Source of the DNA: Candidatus Brevundimonas phytovorans
GTDB lineage: Bacteria > Pseudomonadota > Alphaproteobacteria > Caulobacterales > Caulobacteraceae
Length of the DNA stretch: 64,000 bases
Assembly (NCBI GenBank): GCA_029203145.1
Contig: CP119309.1
Span: 1,699,001 to 1,763,000 of the forward strand
Direction: 5' to 3'
The position numbers and the translations under genes were made by a program. Within the stretch, counting starts at the first letter, position 1. Every line of letters starts with the position of its first letter. The notes beneath the pieces were generated by a model that was given only the letters and a program-made list of their open reading frames with translations, did not search any database and was not told the origin of the DNA. This document shows, piece after piece, positions 42,032 to 49,746 of the stretch.

Positions 42032-42946
42032 ATGTCGCCAGAGGGTCCAGCCCCGCTCCCCGCCCCCGAACCCTCGGACCCGGCGGGTTTTCATCGCCGG
42101 TTGGCGCACTGGAACCACCGTCGCCTCGCCCCGGCCACGCCGCGTTCTACCTGGCGTGACGACCTCCGCCACGATGCGGAGATGATGCTGGTCGAGGGCG
42201 AATTCATCGAACGCGACCGGGCCGAGGCCGCGCCCTGGCTCGCCGACCTGCCGACCACGGCCGACGCCTTCGTCGCCTGGTTCGAGGGGCTCAAGGGCTC
42301 CGGCCCCGGAGAGGCGGACCCGCTCTTTCCCTGGCTCGCCGAGACGGCGACGATGGAGGAGATGCGCTGGTTCCTGCTGCAGGAGGTGGCGGGCGAGGCC
42401 GGGTTCGAGGATCTCGTGGCCATGGCCCAGGTCAAGATGCCGGCCCGTCCCAAGCTCGAACTGGCGCGCAACTACTGGGACGAAATGGGCCGCGGGTCGG
42501 AAGCCGGCATGCACGGTCCCATGCTGGACCGTCTCGCCGCGGCGCTCGACCTGCATCCCCGCATCGATGAGACGGCGTGGCCGTCCCTCGCCCTCGGCAA
42601 CACCCTCGTCGCCTTCTCGACCCAGAGACGCTACGCCTACCACGCCCTCGGCGCCCTGGGGGCTGTAGAGCTCACGGCCCCCTGGCGAGCCGCCCATGTG
42701 GCCGAGGGCCTCAAGCGGCTCGGCGTCGGGGTGGAGCGCAAGTATTTCGCCCTTCACGCCACCCTGGACATCGCCCATTCCGAGGCCTGGAACGAGGAGG
42801 TGCTTCGCCCCCTAGCCGCGGAGCGCCCGGAGTGCGTCCGCGCCCTGGCTGAGGGCGCGATCATGCGGCTCATGGCCGGCGCCCGCTGCTTCGACGCCTA
42901 CCGGGCCCATCTCTGGGGCGCAGCCCCCCTGCGTCGTTCCGCTTGA
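42032..42946 (+). CDS. Iron-containing redox enzyme family (heme-oxygenase-like fold)
   Basis: Protein of 304 residues, ATG 42032 with AGGAG seven bases upstream. Blocks WRDDLRHDAEMMLVEGEFIERDRAEAAPWLADLP, WFLLQEVAGEAGFEDLVAMAQVKMPARPKLELARNYWDEMGRGSEAGMHGPMLDRL, and KYFALHATLDIAHSEAWNEEVL contain the Glu, His and Asp residues of a heme-oxygenase-like di-iron site (the DUF3865 / TenA-type helical fold). The reaction is unknown. The methyltransferase gene downstream overlaps by four bases. Confidence 0.88.
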   Translation: MSPEGPAPLPAPEPSDPAGFHRRLAHWNHRRLAPATPRSTWRDDLRHDAEMMLVEGEFIERDRAEAAPWLADLPTTADAFVAWFEGLKGSGPGEADPLFPWLAETATMEEMRWFLLQEVAGEAGFEDLVAMAQVKMPARPKLELARNYWDEMGRGSEAGMHGPMLDRLAAALDLHPRIDETAWPSLALGNTLVAFSTQRRYAYHALGALGAVELTAPWRAAHVAEGLKRLGVGVERKYFALHATLDIAHSEAWNEEVLRPLAAERPECVRALAEGAIMRLMAGARCFDAYRAHLWGAAPLRRSA

Positions 42947-43869
42947 CGTCGCAGGTCCTTTCGCCCGCCGACGCCGCCCTCCTCGATCTGCTCTCCCGCC
43001 TGGACGCCGCCGGATACGACTTCGTCTCGCCCACCCCGGCCGTCCATGGCCTGGTCGCGCGACGGCGCCGGGCGGAAGCCCCCGACCTCCTCCGGGACAT
43101 CCTGGGCTGGGGCCGGGTATTCGATCCGCCCCTCGCCCCGGCATGGCTTCTTGACGCCCTGGCGAAGGCCGGGGCTCTCGAGGCGGACGGGGACGGGCTC
43201 CGCTCCCGGCTCCGCGTCAGTCGTCTGGACGGACGCCTGCACCTGCACTCCGCCTCCTCTGCGGAGGAACGGGCCGTCTTCCTCGGACCCGACAGCTATC
43301 GCTACGTCCGCTTCCTTCGCCAGACCTTGCGCGGCTCCGCCTGGCGACAGGCGCTCGAGATCGGGGTCGGCGCGGGAGCCGGAGCCCTCGCGATCGCCGC
43401 CCTCGATCCCGAAGCCTCCGTCGTCGCCACCGACATCAACCCCCAGGCCCTTCGCCTCTGCCGCCTCAACGCCCGACATGCCGGTCTCCCGATCGATCTC
43501 CGGCCAGGCGGGTTTCCTGCTGAGGGCGTCTGGGACCTGATCGCCGCCAACCCGCCCTACATGGCGGGGCGCAGCGGACGGCTGTACCGCGACGGCGGCG
43601 GTCAGTACGGCGCGGAGGTCGCTCTGGAGTGGGCGGAAGAAGCCCTCTCCCGCCTCGCGCCCGGCGGACGTCTCCTGCTCTACACCGGCGCTCCGGTCGT
43701 AGCCGGCCAAGACCTGGTGCGCACCGCCCTCGCAACCCTGGCCGACCGGCGCGGGGCCCGGCTGGTCTATGAGGAGATTGATCCTGACGTCTTCGGCGCC
43801 AGCCTCGCACGGGCCTCCTATGCCGAAGTCGAGCGCATCGCCGCCGTCGGCGGCGTCGTCACCGTCTGA
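42943..43869 (+). CDS. Class I SAM-dependent methyltransferase (PrmC/HemK-like)
   Basis: Protein of 308 residues with a TTG start inside the previous stop codon (TTGA overlap). SAM-binding ALEIGVGAGAGALAIAAL, VVATDINPQALRLCRLNARHAG and the amide/amine-methylating NPPY motif (AANPPYMAGRSGRLYRDGG). The N-terminal 130 residues form a winged-helix-like substrate domain. NPPY enzymes methylate Gln/Asn side chains or nucleobases; the partner here is probably the product of the upstream gene or a peptide, but this is inference. Confidence 0.88.
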   Translation: MTSQVLSPADAALLDLLSRLDAAGYDFVSPTPAVHGLVARRRRAEAPDLLRDILGWGRVFDPPLAPAWLLDALAKAGALEADGDGLRSRLRVSRLDGRLHLHSASSAEERAVFLGPDSYRYVRFLRQTLRGSAWRQALEIGVGAGAGALAIAALDPEASVVATDINPQALRLCRLNARHAGLPIDLRPGGFPAEGVWDLIAANPPYMAGRSGRLYRDGGGQYGAEVALEWAEEALSRLAPGGRLLLYTGAPVVAGQDLVRTALATLADRRGARLVYEEIDPDVFGASLARASYAEVERIAAVGGVVTV

Positions 43870-43886
43870 CGGACGGTCGATGGCTG

Positions 43887-43902
43887 AGTCGGCTACCGGT
43901 CT
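43887..43902. promoter_or_regulatory. Palindromic operator
   Basis: AGTCGGCTACCGGTCT, ending 62 bases before the hemerythrin ATG at 43964. Confidence 0.65.
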
Positions 43903-43963
43903 CTGCCGACCGGCCTGTTCGCGGATCGTTAGGCCTGACTGAAGCCCCAGGGAGAAGCAGGAC

Positions 43964-44491
43964 ATGTCCGTCATCGACAAGGCGCTCGCCGCCATCACGC
44001 CCGCCCCCTCGGCGGAAAAAAGGGCCGAGGCCACGGCGGCCGCGCGGGAGGCCGCCGCCCCCGGAGACTGGCTGTCCGCGGCCCTGGATCATCACGAGGC
44101 GATCCGGGCGGCGTTTCAGTCCGGACGTGAGGCGGCTGCGGGCGAAGCGCGTCTGGCGGCGCGGGACGCCCTCGCCCTCGTCCTCAACGGTCACAGCCTG
44201 GCGGAGGAACTGGTGCTTTATCCGGCCATGGCCCGCCACGGCCACAAGGGCCAGGCCGGACTGGCCTATGGCGAGCAGACCGCCGCCAAGATGCAGATGG
44301 CTGAACTGGAGACGATCGCGCCGGACTCGCTGGCATGGCTCGACAAGTGGGAACATGTCGAGGGCGCCGTCCTGACCCATATGTACGAGGAAGAGCACGG
44401 GTGGTTTCTCCACCTGAAAGCCCATGCCGAGGACCAGGATCGACTGAAGATCCGTTATCTCCAGGAATTTGATCGCTACGTCGGCGGCTGA
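43964..44491 (+). CDS. Hemerythrin HHE-domain protein
   Basis: Protein of 175 residues. LSAALDHHEAIRAAFQSGREA, LVLNGHSLAEELVLYPAMARHG and VLTHMYEEEHGWFLHLKAHAE supply the His/Glu ligands of a di-iron site. QTAAKMQMAELETIAPDSLAWLDKWEHVEGAV is seen in the stress-related hemerythrin subgroup. Cytosolic; oxygen, nitric oxide or iron sensing or scavenging is typical of the family. Six bases before the isochorismatase gene, so an operon. Confidence 0.92.
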   Translation: MSVIDKALAAITPAPSAEKRAEATAAAREAAAPGDWLSAALDHHEAIRAAFQSGREAAAGEARLAARDALALVLNGHSLAEELVLYPAMARHGHKGQAGLAYGEQTAAKMQMAELETIAPDSLAWLDKWEHVEGAVLTHMYEEEHGWFLHLKAHAEDQDRLKIRYLQEFDRYVGG

Positions 44492-44497
44492 CCCACG

Positions 44498-45103
44498 ATG
44501 TCGCCCACGGCTTCCGGACATCCTGCGGGCGAACGCCCCGCCCTGCTGATCATAGACATGATCAACGACCTGGAATTCGACGGCGCCGCGGCGATCCTGG
44601 ACCAGGCCGAAGCCGCGAGCCTCGTCATCCACGACCTTCGTGCGACCGCCCGCCGCTGCGGCGCGCCGGTCATCTACGTCAATGACAACTTCGATCGATG
44701 GTCTGAAGACCGCCGGCAGATCGTCGACCGGGCCTGCCGCGCCGGGGCGCGGGGGGCTTCGATCTCCCGACGTCTGGCGCCCGCCGACGACGACGTCTTC
44801 ATCATCAAACCCCAGCAGTCGGGCTTCTACGGCACGGGTCTGCCGGTGCTCCTGCCCTCCCTCGGCGCCACCCGCCTGATTCTCGTGGGGCTCGCTGCAG
44901 ATCTCTGCCTCCTATTTACGGCTGCGGACGCCCATATGCGTTCCTATGACCTCTGGACGCCCCGCGACGGTCTCGTGCCCTCCCGCCCCGCGAGATTGGA
45001 ACCTGCGCTGGAGATTCTCTCCGACGGTCTGGGCGCCGACACTCGCCCAGCAGCCTGTCTGGACGCGAAATTCTGGACCAGCGGCGCATCGGCCGGCGCC
45101 TGA
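44498..45103 (+). CDS. Isochorismatase-fold cysteine hydrolase
   Basis: Protein of 201 residues. Catalytic triad: Asp20 in LLIIDMINDLEFD, Lys in FIIKPQQSGFYGTGL and Cys in LVGLAADLCLLFTAADAHMRSYDLW. The cis-peptide motif before the Cys is replaced by GLAADLC, common in this branch. Such enzymes hydrolyse amide or ureido groups (nicotinamidase-like). Substrate unknown. Probably translated with the hemerythrin gene. Confidence 0.92.
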   Translation: MSPTASGHPAGERPALLIIDMINDLEFDGAAAILDQAEAASLVIHDLRATARRCGAPVIYVNDNFDRWSEDRRQIVDRACRAGARGASISRRLAPADDDVFIIKPQQSGFYGTGLPVLLPSLGATRLILVGLAADLCLLFTAADAHMRSYDLWTPRDGLVPSRPARLEPALEILSDGLGADTRPAACLDAKFWTSGASAGA

Positions 45104-45188
45104 TTTCAGCACCCGGCCAGCACGAAACGCGCGAAAACCAACCTATGTGAAGAACTGGTCGTCGAAGCCATGCTGTTGGTCGAAGGCC

Positions 45189-45944
45189 ATGAAGAATCAG
45201 TCGGATACAGGTCCTGAAGCCCGCCTCACCGCGCCCCTGGAGCGGATGCTGGCCAGCTTCGCCCCGATCGGTGTGGAGGGGACTGCACTGATCCGCAGCA
45301 ATTTCACAGGCGCGCCCCAGCAGCAGCCCTCCGGCGCCGCCATTCCCATGGACCCCGAGCGCAACCAGGCCCGGCTGGTGACGAGCGGCTGGATCGCGCG
45401 CGGCGCCATGCTGAACGACGGACGACGTCAGATCGTCAGCCTCAGCCTGCCCGGCGACGTCATCGTGGCCTCGGGATCGGTGGACGCCGATCTCCAGGTC
45501 TGGGCCCTGACCGAGATCGTTACCGTGGACGCCACCGCCTTCTGGACCACCCTTTCCGAATCCAGCGTCCAGGCCTCCCCGCTGAATGAAGCCTGGCGGC
45601 GCTGCCGGACAGCCGAACGCCTACGCATGGCGCGCCAGGTCGTCCGGCTCGGGCGGCTCAACGCCTACGAACGCACGGCCCACCTGCTGCTCGAACTGCA
45701 CGAGCGTCAGGTCCGCCTCGGGTCCGCGCGTGGCGGCGCCCTCCATCTGCCCCTGACGCAGGACGTGCTCGCCGACATCCTCGGCCTGAGCGCCGTTCAC
45801 ATGAACCGCACCCTCCAGCAGCTTCGACGCAATGTTCTCGTCGACTACAGGGCGGGACGCACCGTGCTTCAGGATCTGCCCGGCCTGGTTCAGGCGGCCA
45901 ACCTCAGCGCCGTCTGCGGACCGCTCATTCCCACAGCCTTCTGA
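45189..45944 (+). CDS. Crp/Fnr family regulator
   Basis: Protein of 251 residues from ATG 45189. Beta-roll ARLVTSGWIARGAMLNDGRRQIVSLSLPGDVIVASGS, dimer helix (RMARQVVRLGRLNAYERTAHLLLELHERQ), and Crp-type helix-turn-helix LPLTQDVLADILGLSAVHMNRTLQQLRRNVLVDY. No cysteines for an iron-sulphur cluster. It follows the hemerythrin-isochorismatase pair by 85 bases on the same strand. The recognition helix SAVHMNRTL is a near-copy of that in the three other long paralogues. Confidence 0.9.
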   Translation: MKNQSDTGPEARLTAPLERMLASFAPIGVEGTALIRSNFTGAPQQQPSGAAIPMDPERNQARLVTSGWIARGAMLNDGRRQIVSLSLPGDVIVASGSVDADLQVWALTEIVTVDATAFWTTLSESSVQASPLNEAWRRCRTAERLRMARQVVRLGRLNAYERTAHLLLELHERQVRLGSARGGALHLPLTQDVLADILGLSAVHMNRTLQQLRRNVLVDYRAGRTVLQDLPGLVQAANLSAVCGPLIPTAF

Positions 45945-45954
45945 GGGCCTGGCG

Positions 45955-45970
45955 TGACCGGAACCGGTCG
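45955..45970. promoter_or_regulatory. Palindromic operator
   Basis: TGACCGGAACCGGTCG, ending 43 bases before ATG 46013. Confidence 0.7.
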
Positions 45971-46012
45971 GACCCCGGACGGGTTGACCTCACGCCTACT
46001 CTCGAGGACGCC

Positions 46013-46201
46013 ATGACCCGAAGCCCAGACCAGCCGCCCCGACCGGACCCGGAGGACAATACCGACCCCACGGTGACGGCGCCGGCCCGCACGGACGGAC
46101 GCTCCGACGGTCTGGAGGAAAAGAAACCCATCCGGGTCTTCCGCGCCGGCCAGAATGCAGGCGGAGACACCCGTTCCACCGCCGCCTCGACGCGGACCTA
46201 G
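46013..46201 (+). CDS. 62-residue disordered hypothetical protein
   Basis: MTRSPDQPPRPDPEDNTDPTVTAPARTDGRSDGLEEKKPIRVFRAGQNAGGDTRSTAASTRT, polar and Pro/Asp-rich, with a possible short helix near EEKKPIRVF. GAGGA five bases before the ATG. Similar in style to the small proteins at 23775 and 29809. Confidence 0.62.
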   Translation: MTRSPDQPPRPDPEDNTDPTVTAPARTDGRSDGLEEKKPIRVFRAGQNAGGDTRSTAASTRT

Positions 46202-46581
46202 AGCGCGACTGCCGCGCAAGTCGCCTGATCGCGCAAACTCCAGATCACGACACGCTGCCAAAGGCGCCTTGGCCCAAACTGGATTCGGCCCACCTGTCCT
46301 ATGACGACGTGCCATCGGTCGCAGGCGTCGCCGATCTTCCTAACCCATGTTGTTGGGCGCCCCTGCGCACAGGGTCAGGATGGCTTCATGTCGAAAGCCG
46401 GATCAACATCGATACGACCAGGCGGCCTTGTTGGCTGGCTGCTCGCTTTCGTCTTCGGTCGGACGCCCCTGATGCGTCGGTCCGGCCGGACCCGCAGCCG
46501 GGTCTCGCCCCGGCGACCGGCGCCGAGTCGGCGCGGCTGACCCGCCGAGCCCTTCCCTGGCCAACCAGCCGGGGGCTTTCT
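46202..46581. other. Intergenic stretch with one possible small gene
   Basis: Apart from the doubtful frame at 46388-46540 I see no gene. TTCCTAACCCATGT at 46337-46350 is repeated exactly at 49686-49699 upstream of a Crp/Fnr gene. Confidence 0.4.
46388..46540 (+). CDS. Possible 50-residue membrane peptide
   Basis: MSKAGSTSIRPGGLVGWLLAFVFGRTPLMRRSGRTRSRVSPRRPAPSRRG: one helix (GGLVGWLLAFVFG) between basic ends, AGGA eight bases upstream, and a 14-base motif shared with a real gene 38 bases further up. Short and basic, so it may be chance. Confidence 0.32.
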   Translation: MSKAGSTSIRPGGLVGWLLAFVFGRTPLMRRSGRTRSRVSPRRPAPSRRG

Positions 46582-47853
46582 TCAGTGCAGCTTGAGGCGC
46601 CCAGAGACACGGCGGTGGAACAACCGGCTCAGGGCCAGCAGCACGGTTCTGCGCAGACCGACGACAACCCGGTGGTGCTCGAGGTGAAGAGCCATGTAGG
46701 CCCAACGCGCGAGAAGTCCCTCGATCAGGAAGTCGGGGCCGACGAGTCCGCCCATCAGCGAGCCCAGCCCATGACCCGGGCCGAGGGAGATGAGGGAGCC
46801 CTTGTCGCGGTATCGATAGGGTCCGGGATCCCCGGGCCGCGTCAGGGCTCTCGCCAGGTAGGCGGCCTCCTGGGATGCGGCCTGGGCCCTGGCCGGAACG
46901 GGGCGTCCATCAGGCCCCGGCGCCTCTGCGCAGTCGCCCATGGCGTAGACGCCGGAAGCGGAGGTGCGGAGGCGATCGTCCACGACGAACTGGTTGAGAC
47001 GCCCCGTGGCCAGGCCGAAGGTCCTGTTGATCTCGGCCGCCTTCACCCCGGCGGCCCAGACAATCAGGTCGGCCGGAATCTCGCCGGCGCCGGTCTCCAG
47101 CCCGTCGGCTCGGACGCGCGTCACCCGCGCCCCGACGACGAGCCGGACGCCGCGCGCCCGCAAGGCCCGGGCCGCCTTGTCGGCGACCGTCTGGGGAAGA
47201 CCGCCGAGTATGCGCGGCGCGGCCTCCGCCACCGTCACCTCCAGCGTGAAACGCTCGGTGGGGTCGAGCGCCGCCGACAGGACCCCATGTCCTTCCAGAA
47301 GCTCCGTGGCGAGTTCGACCCCCGTCGCGCCGGCCCCGACGATGGCGATCCTGAGCAGACGGCGACCGTCATAGGCGGATGACAGGAAGAGCGCGGCGAG
47401 CCGCCGGTGAAAGGCTTCCGCGTCCCCCACGTCCTCGAGCAGACAGGCGTGTTCCGCCGCGCCGGGCGTGTCGAACAGATGGCTCCCGGCGCCCGTAGCC
47501 AGAACCAGGCATTCGAAATCCAGCGACCGCGCCCCGATCAGCAGGGCGCCGTCGACGTCCCGCGTTTCAGCCAGACGAAGGCGGCGCGCGACGGGGTCGA
47601 GGCCTTCGACCTCGCCCAGCATGAACCTGAAATGATTGCGACGCGCGAGCATCAGATAGTCGAGGCCTTCCTGCCTCGAGTCCAGCGAGCCGGCCGCGAC
47701 TTCATGAAGGGAGGGTTTCCACAGATGAAAGACCGCCCGGTCTATGAGGAGCACTTTCCGGGGCCCTTCGTGGGGGCCCAGCCGGCGTCCGAGAAGGGCG
47801 GCCAGCTCCAGGCCGCCTGCGCCGCCGCCCACGATCACGATCTGGTTCTGCAT
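46582..47853 (-). CDS. ndh: Type II NADH dehydrogenase-like flavoprotein
   Basis: Protein of 423 residues. FAD site IVIVGGGAGGLELAALLGRRLG (5-26), NADH site RIAIVGAGATGVELATELLE, the HLWKPSLHEVAAGSLD and VWAAGVKA blocks, FAD-closing GVYAMGDCAEAPGPDGRPVPARAQAASQEAAYLARAL, and an amphipathic C-terminal membrane-binding region (ARWAYMALHLEHHRVVVGLRRTVLLALSRLF). It passes electrons from NADH to quinone without proton pumping. Alone in transcription. Confidence 0.93.
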   Translation of the reverse strand: MQNQIVIVGGGAGGLELAALLGRRLGPHEGPRKVLLIDRAVFHLWKPSLHEVAAGSLDSRQEGLDYLMLARRNHFRFMLGEVEGLDPVARRLRLAETRDVDGALLIGARSLDFECLVLATGAGSHLFDTPGAAEHACLLEDVGDAEAFHRRLAALFLSSAYDGRRLLRIAIVGAGATGVELATELLEGHGVLSAALDPTERFTLEVTVAEAAPRILGGLPQTVADKAARALRARGVRLVVGARVTRVRADGLETGAGEIPADLIVWAAGVKAAEINRTFGLATGRLNQFVVDDRLRTSASGVYAMGDCAEAPGPDGRPVPARAQAASQEAAYLARALTRPGDPGPYRYRDKGSLISLGPGHGLGSLMGGLVGPDFLIEGLLARWAYMALHLEHHRVVVGLRRTVLLALSRLFHRRVSGRLKLH

Positions 47854-48038
47854 CCTGAATCAATTCCCGCCTCCCGCAGGGGTTGCCAAAGTTCCAGAGC
47901 GCCGCCTGCCCGCCTGGATCTATCGGGTTTCCCCAAACCCCGTCCTCCGCCAGTGACCAAAAGAGGACTCTGGGCGCCGGGGCGCGGACGATTGGCTTTC
48001 AATATCGTCCCTGGTTCCGAAAGAAGGAGGTTCTGAAC

Positions 48039-48545
48039 ATGCTTGCCGAGCTCCGCTATCTCGACAGCCGTTTCAAGGACCATCTTGAATCGGAGACGGG
48101 CGCGGACCGCCCCGCCGAACTCTGCCGGCTGTTCGCCATGGTCTCCATCATCCGCGAGGAACTGCTCTACCCCCGCTATGTCGACATCGACCGTGGGGTC
48201 GTGGACGACCTGATCTCGATCATGGACCTGATGCGGGTCATCGCCGGCGAGGTGGAGGCCGCGACTCCGGTCGAGATCCTGGCGACGCGCGCCTGGATCC
48301 GACAATGGCGACGCCTGTGGCGAGACCACGCCGCCCTGGAACAGGGGTCGAACGGACCCTTCAAGCTTCTAGGCTCTCCGCCCCGCGACAAGTATTTCGG
48401 CACAGACCTGAAGGATCGCCTGGCCGGACTGGACAGTCTTTCGGACGTGCCCGTGCCGGAACCGGTTTCCCTATGGAAATTTCGGAGCCATCGCCCTCCC
48501 TCCTCGGGTCTCGTGATCGACAACCACGAACTAGACCAGATTTAG
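48039..48545 (+). CDS. Hypothetical protein, possibly degenerate hemerythrin-like
   Basis: Protein of 168 residues; strong AAGGAGG eight bases before the ATG. MLAELRYLDSRFKDHLESETGADRPAELCRLFAMVSIIREELLYPRYVDIDRGVVDDLISIMDLMRVIAGEVEAATP is helical. IIREELLYPRY resembles the LLEEEIFYPA block of hemerythrins, but most His ligands are missing. A C-terminal half of mixed character follows. No firm family. It converges with a Crp/Fnr gene, overlapping by four bases. Confidence 0.7.
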   Translation: MLAELRYLDSRFKDHLESETGADRPAELCRLFAMVSIIREELLYPRYVDIDRGVVDDLISIMDLMRVIAGEVEAATPVEILATRAWIRQWRRLWRDHAALEQGSNGPFKLLGSPPRDKYFGTDLKDRLAGLDSLSDVPVPEPVSLWKFRSHRPPSSGLVIDNHELDQI

Positions 48546-49261
48546 ACCGGAGCCTTTGTCAGCCTCAGATAGGTGGGGTCGAACTCCGCCTGCCTGACCA
48601 GGCCGTCCCAATCGCAGATCTCGATGGCGCGTCCTGTCCATTTGACCAGTTCCGCGCTCCGAAGCTGGGCGATGGAACGATTGACGTGGACGTCCGACAG
48701 CCCGAGGACGTCTGCGAGGACGGCCTGGCTGAGAGGAAGCTCCATCCTTCCGCTACCCGCGCGATGGACAATCTCCAGGCGACGATAGAGTTCGCACAGG
48801 AGATGGGCGAGGCGCGCCACGGCGGTCCGGCGTCCCAGGCCTGCGATCCATTGCCGGTGCACGGCGGCGTCGATCAGGGTGTCCATCCAGAGCAGCCGGG
48901 TCAGATGGGGTTCGGTCTCTGTCAGCCGGCGCAGGCCCTCATGGGGGCATCGCGCCACCGTGCAGGTGGTGAGCGCAACCACCCCGTGATCCATCGGGTT
49001 CATCATCAGACTGTGCAGATCGACGAAGTCGCCGGGCACGTTCAGTTCCGTGATCTGCCTCGAACCGTTCATCAGCACGACATATCGGGCCCCGAAGCCG
49101 TCGAGGATCAGGGTGCTGAAGCCGGGCGATGAATGCTGCCGGACGATGTCGGCTCCCGCCGGAATGACGACCGGCGGCTGAAGAAGCTCACCCAGAACCA
49201 CCTTCTCCGGCTCGGATAGATCATCACGGCGCGACAGCTTCTGGATCAGGGGACTGATCAG
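48542..49261 (-). CDS. Crp/Fnr family regulator (start codon uncertain)
   Basis: The canonical frame starts GTG at 49201 (219 residues). Beta-roll FGARYVVLMNGSRQITELNVPGDFVDLHSLMMNPMDHGVVALTTC, dimer helix and helix-turn-helix LPLSQAVLADVLGLSDVHVNRSIAQLRSAELVKW. Reading upstream of the GTG, codons give ISPLIQKLSRRDDLSEPEKV, which fits the usual family N-terminus, as far as a TAA near 49276. GGAG lies six bases before a CTG at 49261, so translation may begin at that unusual codon. I list the longer span. Ligand unknown; no Fnr cysteines. Confidence 0.85.
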   Translation of the reverse strand: MISPLIQKLSRRDDLSEPEKVVLGELLQPPVVIPAGADIVRQHSSPGFSTLILDGFGARYVVLMNGSRQITELNVPGDFVDLHSLMMNPMDHGVVALTTCTVARCPHEGLRRLTETEPHLTRLLWMDTLIDAAVHRQWIAGLGRRTAVARLAHLLCELYRRLEIVHRAGSGRMELPLSQAVLADVLGLSDVHVNRSIAQLRSAELVKWTGRAIEICDWDGLVRQAEFDPTYLRLTKAPV

Positions 49262-49746
49262 GACGGTCTCCTCGCGTTAAGGGTCGCCGTGTTAATCCTC
49301 ATGCGCCGCACGCGTTCCGTCGCCGCGCCGTCGGCGTTGGGTCAAGATATCCAACTGGGCCCGCCGGCCGCCGGCGGCACGCCACTGGCGTCCGACGAAA
49401 CCTTGAACCGCAATTCCCCGTCCTCGAACCCTGGCTTCCTGAACGTCCTGCTCGCGCCCAACCGGCGTTTCACCTGTGCGATAGCCGCCTGCTCGTCGGC
49501 CAGGAGGCGCTCGGTTCTCAGCACACCGATCCCGCGTGCGCTTTAGCAAATGGTGAAAAGCATCATATCGCCTCCGGGTCCCGAAGATGAATTCAAAGCC
49601 TGGGCGCTCGTTCCCTATGCACTGAGCCGGACTTGGCGAAAAAGACGACATCGGCTGCTCGCGCATTTCAGACTTCCTCGCGCTATTCCTAACCCATGTA
49701 AGTGCGGCTTGTGCCCGGGGCGTCACTCTGCGCTCAGGAGTCCGAC
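49262..49746. other. Mostly empty stretch before a Crp/Fnr gene
   Basis: One weak leftward frame (49342-49524, beginning with GTG: MLRTERLLADEQAAIAQVKRRLGASRTFRKPGFEDGELRFKVSSDASG, 60 residues) may be a small protein but has no clear ribosome site. TTCCTAACCCATGT at 49686-49699 precedes the next gene. Confidence 0.35.

Noticed and set aside
38796..42185. A 1129-codon open frame on the + strand
   Set aside because: It is antisense to cphA/cphB, whose domains and motifs are beyond doubt; the frame is open only because of high GC and gives an Arg/Gly/Pro-rich product.
13560..46000. Search for EcfG-type general stress promoters (GGAAC ... CGTT)
   Set aside because: GGAAC occurs before some genes (for example near 13589 and 21059) but I found no correctly spaced CGTT partner, so I do not claim sigma-EcfG control here.
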